A DNA stretch of 25,401 nt from DATNBT01 sp964579765 (GTDB lineage Bacteria > Acidobacteriota > Vicinamibacteria > Vicinamibacterales > CAVVIG01), in the NCBI GenBank assembly GCA_964579765.1, contig CAZOIK010000328.1:1-25401 (forward strand), in the 5' to 3' direction. Positions within the stretch are counted from its first letter, which is position 1; every line of letters starts with the position of its first letter. Below, one piece after another: positions 21,165 to 25,401 of this stretch. Below the pieces are notes generated by a model. That model was not told the origin of the DNA and did no database searches. It saw only the letters and a program-made list of their open reading frames with translations. The translations under genes were made by a program, and so were the position numbers.

Positions 21165-21724
21165 AGACGCTCTCGGACATTCTCCGCGACGCCGATCCAC
21201 TGGCTCACGAAGGTCCCTCCTCGCCGGACGACCGGCAGGTGCGCAAGGCGGCGATGATCGCGGCGCTCGCATCGGCGGCGCCCGAGCCTGCTCGGGCGCA
21301 CGGCCGGCGGCGCGTGCTCTCGGCGGCGGCAGGGCTCATCGTTGCCGCGGCGGCGGCGGCGTTCTTCGTGTGGCCGCAGACGTCGATCGACGTCATCGCC
21401 GCCGTGCGGTTCGAAGCGCGACTCGCGGGCACGACCGAGGCCATCGTCCGCAACAGCGACATCGCGAAAGCGGCCGTCGCCGACGGCGCGACGCCAGGGA
21501 CGTTCGACATCGACATCACCTTCAAGCCCGAGGCGGTGAAGACGCTGCAGGAGGTGACGCGGCAGAATATCGGCAAGACGCTCGAGCTGCTCATCGACGG
21601 CAAAGTCGTGATGGCGCCGAAGATCCGCGCGGCGTTCCCGGACGCATCGGGCCGGTCGAAGATCACCGGCAGCTACACGCGCGCCCAAGCCGACCGCATC
21701 GTCGCGGGCATCGTGGGACGGTGA
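21161..21724 (+). CDS. Putative anti-sigma membrane protein with SecD-like head domain
   Basis: A 187-residue, single-pass protein. Residues 1-48 are cytoplasmic and would contact the sigma factor. A membrane helix (~52-71) follows. Residues ~115-185 (DIDITFKPEAVKTLQEVTRQNIGKTLELLIDGKVVMAPKI) read like the SecD P1 head (F-A--F--LT--NIGK-LAI-LDGKV-SAP), ending in ITGSYTRAQADRIVAGI. It begins inside the stop of the ECF sigma gene, the usual arrangement for an anti-sigma factor. No zinc-binding HxxxCxxC anti-sigma motif is seen. The SecD-like head would be outside the membrane and could be the sensing part. A link to translocase function is not implied. Confidence 0.8.
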   Translation: MKTLSDILRDADPLAHEGPSSPDDRQVRKAAMIAALASAAPEPARAHGRRRVLSAAAGLIVAAAAAAFFVWPQTSIDVIAAVRFEARLAGTTEAIVRNSDIAKAAVADGATPGTFDIDITFKPEAVKTLQEVTRQNIGKTLELLIDGKVVMAPKIRAAFPDASGRSKITGSYTRAQADRIVAGIVGR

Positions 21725-21752
21725 GCGGAGAGGCTCTGTGGGGACAATTCAT

Positions 21753-21772
21753 AAGTTTGATCAATCAAACTT
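21753..21772. promoter_or_regulatory. Operator-like palindrome overlapping the TonB-receptor promoter
   Basis: AAGTTTGAT and ATCAAACTT, 9-base arms separated by CA, form a perfect inverted repeat. It is strikingly AT-rich in this GC-rich sequence. It covers the -35-like TTGATC at 21757-21762, so a bound repressor would block the promoter. Size and symmetry are those of a TetR/LacI-type site; no such regulator is encoded in the window. Confidence 0.6.
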
Positions 21773-21784
21773 CTGGTTTAGAAT
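21757..21784 (+). promoter_or_regulatory. Sigma-70-type promoter of the TonB receptor gene
   Basis: TTGATC (21757-21762) and TAGAAT (21779-21784) with a 16-bp spacer form a good housekeeping promoter. The expected transcription start (~21791) coincides with the ATG, so the mRNA would be leaderless; there is no ribosome-binding site before the ATG. Confidence 0.5.
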
Positions 21785-21790
21785 GCCGAG

Positions 21791-24349
21791 ATGGCGAGTG
21801 TCTGCGCCGTTCTGCTGCTCTCGCTCGCGGGCGCTGGTCCGGCGCCGGTTGGAGCGGCCCTTGTCGGCGTGGTCCATGACGCCAACGGCGGCGTACTCCC
21901 GGGCGCGACGATCTCGGTCGTCGATACCGGATCGAAAGAGGTTGGCTCGGCGACTACGGGAACCGACGGGAGTTTCCGCGTGCCGATCGAAAGGCCGGAC
22001 CGCTATCTCCTGCGTGTCACGCTCGCCGGATTCGCGCCGCGGGAACTGCCCGTGGACGTCGAGGCCGGGCGCGCGACGACCGTGGACATCGTGCTCGAGA
22101 TCATGCAGGTGCGCGAACAGGTGTCGGTCGTCGCGTCCGCCCCGGCTGTGGCGGCGACGACCGCGCAGACCCGTCATCTCGATCGTCAACTGATCGAGAC
22201 GCTCCCGAGCGAGAGCGCCGCGAATGGCCTCAGCTCGCTCCTGACGCTGACGACGCCGGGCGTCGCCGCCGATTCGAACGGCGTCTTCCATCCGCTCGGC
22301 GAGCACGCGGAGGCGTCGCTCAGCATCGACGGCCAGCCGGTCGCCGATCAACAGAGCCGGATCTTCTCGAACCAGCTCTCGACGGGCGCGATCGAGTCGA
22401 TCGACGTCATCACCGGCGTTCCGCCCGCTGAGTTCGGCGACAAGACGAGCCTCGTCGCCGTGACGACAACGCGCTCGGGGCTCGACATGCCGCGCGCCTC
22501 CGGCTCCGCGTCGATCGGATTCGGATCGTTTCGCACGCCGACGGCCTCGCTCGACTTCGGCGGCGGCAGCGGGGTGATCGGGAATTTCGTCGCGCTCGAC
22601 GGCATGTTCAGCCGCCGCTTCCTCGACACGCCCGAAACGCAGCCGCTACACGCGAGCGGACACGTCGTGAACGCGTTCGATCGCTTCGATTTGCATCCGT
22701 CGGCGCGCACACGGCTGCAGCTCAACGTGTCGGCGGCACAGTCCGGGTTCGAGACGCCGAACACCGACGACCAGCAGGCCGCCGGCCAGAACCAGCGCCA
22801 GCAGCAGCACACGATCGACATCGCGCCCTCGGCCGGATTCGTGCTCGGCTCGAGCGGCGTCCTCGACACGAACGGCTGGGTCAGGCTCGATCGCGTGACG
22901 TACAACCCGAGCGCCGACGTGCGCGCCGATCAACCCGCGACGCTCGCCCAGGCGCGCTCGCTCTCTAACGCCGGGATCAAGGCGACCCTTTCGTACGCCG
23001 TGGGCGCCCATACGCTCAAAGCCGGCGTGCAACAGACGACGACGTGGCTGACGGAGCACTTTCAAACAGGGTTGACCGATCCGACGTTCAACACGCCCTG
23101 CTTCGACGCCGGCGGCAGTCCCTCGCCTGACACCGGGCTTCGCGCGACGGCGGACTGCGCGCCGGCCGGCCTCGCGCCGAATACCAACTTCCTCCCGGCG
23201 CTCCTGCCCTTCGATCTCACTCGCGGAGGGGCGCTCTTCACGTTCGACGGCCGAGCCCGCGTCACGCAGTGGGCCGCGTACGCGCAGGACGCGCTGCACG
23301 CCGGACCGTGGAGCGTCACGGCGGGCGCGCGGTTCGACGTCTACGACGGGTTGAGCCACGGCACCGGCGTCCAGCCGCGCGTGGGCGCGACGTACCGCGT
23401 CGAGCGCACCCGCACGGTGCTGCGAGCGGCGTACGGGCGCATCTTCCTCACGCCGTACAACGAGAACCTGGTGCTCGCGAGTTCCACAGGGCCGGGCGGA
23501 TTCGGCACGGGGCTGCTCGGCAGCCGCGGCGGCGCGCCGCTCACGCCCGCCCGCCGGAACCAGTACGACACCGGCATCGAGCAGCCGCTGCCGCGCGGCC
23601 TCCGGCTGAGCGGCGATTATTTCTGGAAGTTCACGGACGGCCCGTACGATTTCGACGTCATCCTGAACACGCCGCTCACCTTCCCCGTGCAGTTCCGCAA
23701 GTCGCAGATCGAGGGCGGGCTGCTCCGCCTCGAGCTCCCCACGATCCACGGCGTGCAGGCATACACCACGCTCTCGCACAGCAGCTCGCGGCTGTTCGGG
23801 CCGTCGGTCGGCGGGCTGCGTTTCAGCGCCGACTACGCGCCCGTCGCCCGCCCCGATCACGACGAGCCGCTGCAGGCGACGACGCATGTCGAGTACCGGA
23901 CGTCGAGACCGGCCGGATTCTGGGCGGGCGTGACGTGGCGCTACGACAGCGGCCTGGTCGCGGTGAGCGTGCCGACCTACACGGACGCGCTCCGGCTGAC
24001 GGGCGACGAACAGGCGGCCATGGGACTCTACTGTGGCGGCATCATGGCGACGGTGGCGCAGCCCATCCGTCAGTGCGGCGCCGCGTCGTTCGGCGCGACG
24101 CGTCTCCACATCCCGCCGCTCGGCACGGAGAACGACGACACCAACCCGCCGCGAATCGCGCCGCGTCATCTCTTCGATGTCGCGGCTGGAATCGACGCGT
24201 TCAGAATCGGCGCGGTGCCGTTCCGGGCGCGTGTGACGGTGCTCAACCTCTTCGACACCGTCGCGCTCTACAACTTCCTCTCGACGTTCGCCGGCACGCA
24301 CTTCGTCACGCCGCGCGCGGTACAGGTCGAGCTCGGCGTGCGCTTCTGA
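21791..24349 (+). CDS. TonB-dependent outer membrane receptor with carboxypeptidase-regulatory domain
   Basis: An 852-residue outer-membrane transporter. A signal peptide (~1-22) is followed by a carboxypeptidase-regulatory-like domain (~23-108: VGVVHDANGGVLPGATISVVDTGS ... GSFRVPIERPDRYLLRVTLAGFAP), a plug (~115-225, TLPSESAANGLSSLLTLTTPG), and a beta barrel of OAR type ending VQVELGVRF with the expected terminal Phe. It is shorter than many of its family, which exceed 1000 residues. Substrates of this family vary, often oligosaccharides or peptides, and none can be named here. It probably uses a TonB such as that encoded at 17219, but has its own promoter and operator. It follows the ECF/anti-sigma pair in the same direction, with a 66-bp gap. 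Confidence 0.93.
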   Translation: MASVCAVLLLSLAGAGPAPVGAALVGVVHDANGGVLPGATISVVDTGSKEVGSATTGTDGSFRVPIERPDRYLLRVTLAGFAPRELPVDVEAGRATTVDIVLEIMQVREQVSVVASAPAVAATTAQTRHLDRQLIETLPSESAANGLSSLLTLTTPGVAADSNGVFHPLGEHAEASLSIDGQPVADQQSRIFSNQLSTGAIESIDVITGVPPAEFGDKTSLVAVTTTRSGLDMPRASGSASIGFGSFRTPTASLDFGGGSGVIGNFVALDGMFSRRFLDTPETQPLHASGHVVNAFDRFDLHPSARTRLQLNVSAAQSGFETPNTDDQQAAGQNQRQQQHTIDIAPSAGFVLGSSGVLDTNGWVRLDRVTYNPSADVRADQPATLAQARSLSNAGIKATLSYAVGAHTLKAGVQQTTTWLTEHFQTGLTDPTFNTPCFDAGGSPSPDTGLRATADCAPAGLAPNTNFLPALLPFDLTRGGALFTFDGRARVTQWAAYAQDALHAGPWSVTAGARFDVYDGLSHGTGVQPRVGATYRVERTRTVLRAAYGRIFLTPYNENLVLASSTGPGGFGTGLLGSRGGAPLTPARRNQYDTGIEQPLPRGLRLSGDYFWKFTDGPYDFDVILNTPLTFPVQFRKSQIEGGLLRLELPTIHGVQAYTTLSHSSSRLFGPSVGGLRFSADYAPVARPDHDEPLQATTHVEYRTSRPAGFWAGVTWRYDSGLVAVSVPTYTDALRLTGDEQAAMGLYCGGIMATVAQPIRQCGAASFGATRLHIPPLGTENDDTNPPRIAPRHLFDVAAGIDAFRIGAVPFRARVTVLNLFDTVALYNFLSTFAGTHFVTPRAVQVELGVRF

Positions 24350-24413
24350 CTGCCGGCCTGCAGGCGGCCACTCCGTGGCGCGGCAGTTCGCGAATGCTAC
24401 GATCGCCGGTGAC
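24350..24413. other. Spacer between the receptor and DUF763 genes
   Basis: This short 64-bp spacer contains a 10-bp palindrome (GCCTGCAGGC, 24356-24365) that could form part of a terminator and a TACGAT hexamer (24398-24403) that could be a -10 element. It is not a member of the double-hairpin repeat family. Confidence 0.3.
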
Positions 24414-25401
24414 ATGAAGCGCTCGGGTGTCGCCGATCTCCCGCTGCACGGCGGACGCGTACCGGCGTGGCTCGCCTCGCGCATGACGGTGCTCGGCACG
24501 GCGATCTGCGAAAGCGTTCTCGTCCATTACGGGTCGTCCGCGCTGCTGTCGCGGCTGAGCGATCCGTTCTGGTTCCAGGCGCTCGGCGCGGTGATGGGCA
24601 TGGACTGGCACTCGTCGGGCGTCACGACGTCGGTGATGGGCGCGCTCAAGCGCGGCCTCAACCCGCGCGCCTCTGAGCTCGGGATCCACGTCTGCGGCGG
24701 CCGCGGACGTCATTCGCGCAACACGCCGGCCGAACTGCGCGCGGTAGCCGACCGCCGCGGGTTCGACGGCGACGCGCTGGCCGAGACGAGCCGCCTCACG
24801 GCGCGCGTGGACAACAACGCCATCGTTGACGGCTTTCAGATCTACCTCCACAGCTTCGTGGTGGCCGCCGACGGCGAGTGGGCGGTCGTCCAGCAGGGCA
24901 TGAACGCGTCGGCGCGGCTCGCGCGCCGCTATCACTGGCATTCGGCGGCGGTGCGCGACTTCACCTGCGAGCCGCACAGCGCGATCGTCGGCGAACACGC
25001 GGGCACGATCACGAACCTCGTGGACCGCGGCGCGAAGCCGGCGCAGGACGCGATGCTCGCCGTCGTGCGTGACGATCCCGCGCGCACCCTCGTCGAAGCC
25101 CGACGGCTGGTCATGCCGCGGCGCCACGACGTGCGTGCCGCCGACGTCGATCTGAAGCGCCTCGGCGCGGTCCTCGCGGCGGCGCACGACCGCGAGCTGC
25201 GCGGCTTCGCCGATCTGCTGCTCGTCGAGCAGCTCGGACCGCGCACGCTGCAGTCGGTCGCACTCGTCGCCGAAGTCATTCACGGCACGCCGACGCGGTT
25301 CAGCGACCCGGCGCGAGTCTCGTTCGCGCACGGCGGCAAGGACGGCCACCCGTTTCCGGTTCCGCTCCGGACGTACGACGAGTCGATGGCGGTGCTGCGC
25401 C
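24414..25401 (+). CDS. DUF763 domain protein (partial, runs off the right edge)
   Basis: At least 329 residues, open to the end of the window. It starts MKRSGVADLPLHGGRVPAWL and keeps family-typical segments: MDWHSSGVTTSVMGALKRGLNP, LGIHVCGGRGRHSRNTPAEL, WAVVQQGMN, the RYHWHS and FTCEPHSAI clusters, and SFAHGGKDGHPFPVP. These match DUF763, a family of unknown function found in bacteria and archaea. The many conserved His and Cys residues suggest a metal site. The start is at ATG 24414; GGTGA upstream is only a weak ribosome site, and a TACGAT hexamer (24398-24403) 10 bases before the ATG could be a -10 element. Confidence 0.85.
   Translation, partial: MKRSGVADLPLHGGRVPAWLASRMTVLGTAICESVLVHYGSSALLSRLSDPFWFQALGAVMGMDWHSSGVTTSVMGALKRGLNPRASELGIHVCGGRGRHSRNTPAELRAVADRRGFDGDALAETSRLTARVDNNAIVDGFQIYLHSFVVAADGEWAVVQQGMNASARLARRYHWHSAAVRDFTCEPHSAIVGEHAGTITNLVDRGAKPAQDAMLAVVRDDPARTLVEARRLVMPRRHDVRAADVDLKRLGAVLAAAHDRELRGFADLLLVEQLGPRTLQSVALVAEVIHGTPTRFSDPARVSFAHGGKDGHPFPVPLRTYDESMAVLR

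Noticed and set aside
24356..24365. GCCTGCAGGC palindrome as a sixth member of the repeat family
   Set aside because: It lacks the TAGTGC arms and the second hairpin; a 10-bp GC palindrome is common here.
22646..24499. 617-residue open frame on the minus strand
   Set aside because: Antisense shadow of the TonB-dependent receptor.
1..25401. tRNA, rRNA or riboswitch
   Set aside because: No cloverleaf, rRNA segment or known riboswitch core was recognised on reading both strands; spacers are short and mostly explained by repeats and promoters.

Overview
The window is a GC-rich, gene-dense bacterial chromosome segment carrying about 28 genes. The OAR-like TonB receptor with an N-terminal carboxypeptidase-regulatory domain, the many sigma-54 regulators, and the ~50-bp double-hairpin repeats between genes suggest an Acidobacteriota chromosome, perhaps Vicinamibacteria-like. 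That placement is inference from gene content; no rRNA or marker gene is present.

Layout. At the left edge a PAS-PAS histidine kinase (minus) is frameshifted before its ATPase domain. Divergent from it is a GNAT/ADP-forming acyl-CoA synthetase fusion (1201-3912). Next come Hsp20 (minus), then a plus-strand operon: dihydroorotate dehydrogenase-like protein, PGPGW membrane protein, a small basic ORF, and an aminoglycoside-phosphotransferase-like/P-loop kinase fusion. A five-gene minus operon (10923 to 7468) encodes a small winged-helix protein, a likely archaeo-eukaryotic-type primase, a xylose-isomerase/endonuclease IV-fold TIM barrel, a CBS-pair protein and a Yip1-like membrane protein. Then come an MgtA-type P-type ATPase, a sensorless sigma-54 activator, a NifU-C protein, an NtrC-type response regulator and a stand-alone receiver (all minus). 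Divergent from these is a plus operon: TonB, UspA, a 108-aa protein, UspA, cytochrome c, cytochrome c'. The right end has a WXXGXW-type secreted protein (minus), an ECF sigma factor with a membrane partner carrying a SecD-like head, a TonB-dependent receptor, and the start of a DUF763 gene.

How it works together. Four strong sigma-54 (-24/-12) promoter matches sit directly before four operons: the synthetase/GNAT gene, the primase operon, nifU-activator, and tonB-usp-cytochrome. Three of them have a related GGGAA/TTCCC-type palindrome about 65-105 bp upstream of the -24 element, where an NtrC-type activator would bind. Two sigma-54 activators, a receiver and an NtrB-like kinase are encoded in the same 17 kb. 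The cargo (Hsp20, two UspA, CBS protein, cation ATPase, the phosphotransferase/P-loop fusion, acyl-CoA synthetase/acetyltransferase) closely resembles that of the mycobacterial DosR dormancy regulon. I read the left two thirds as a locally encoded, sigma-54-driven energy- or oxygen-stress island. The primase/TIM-barrel genes inside it are the least explained part.

Limits: functions are from reading motifs by eye; no database search, alignment or folding was run.
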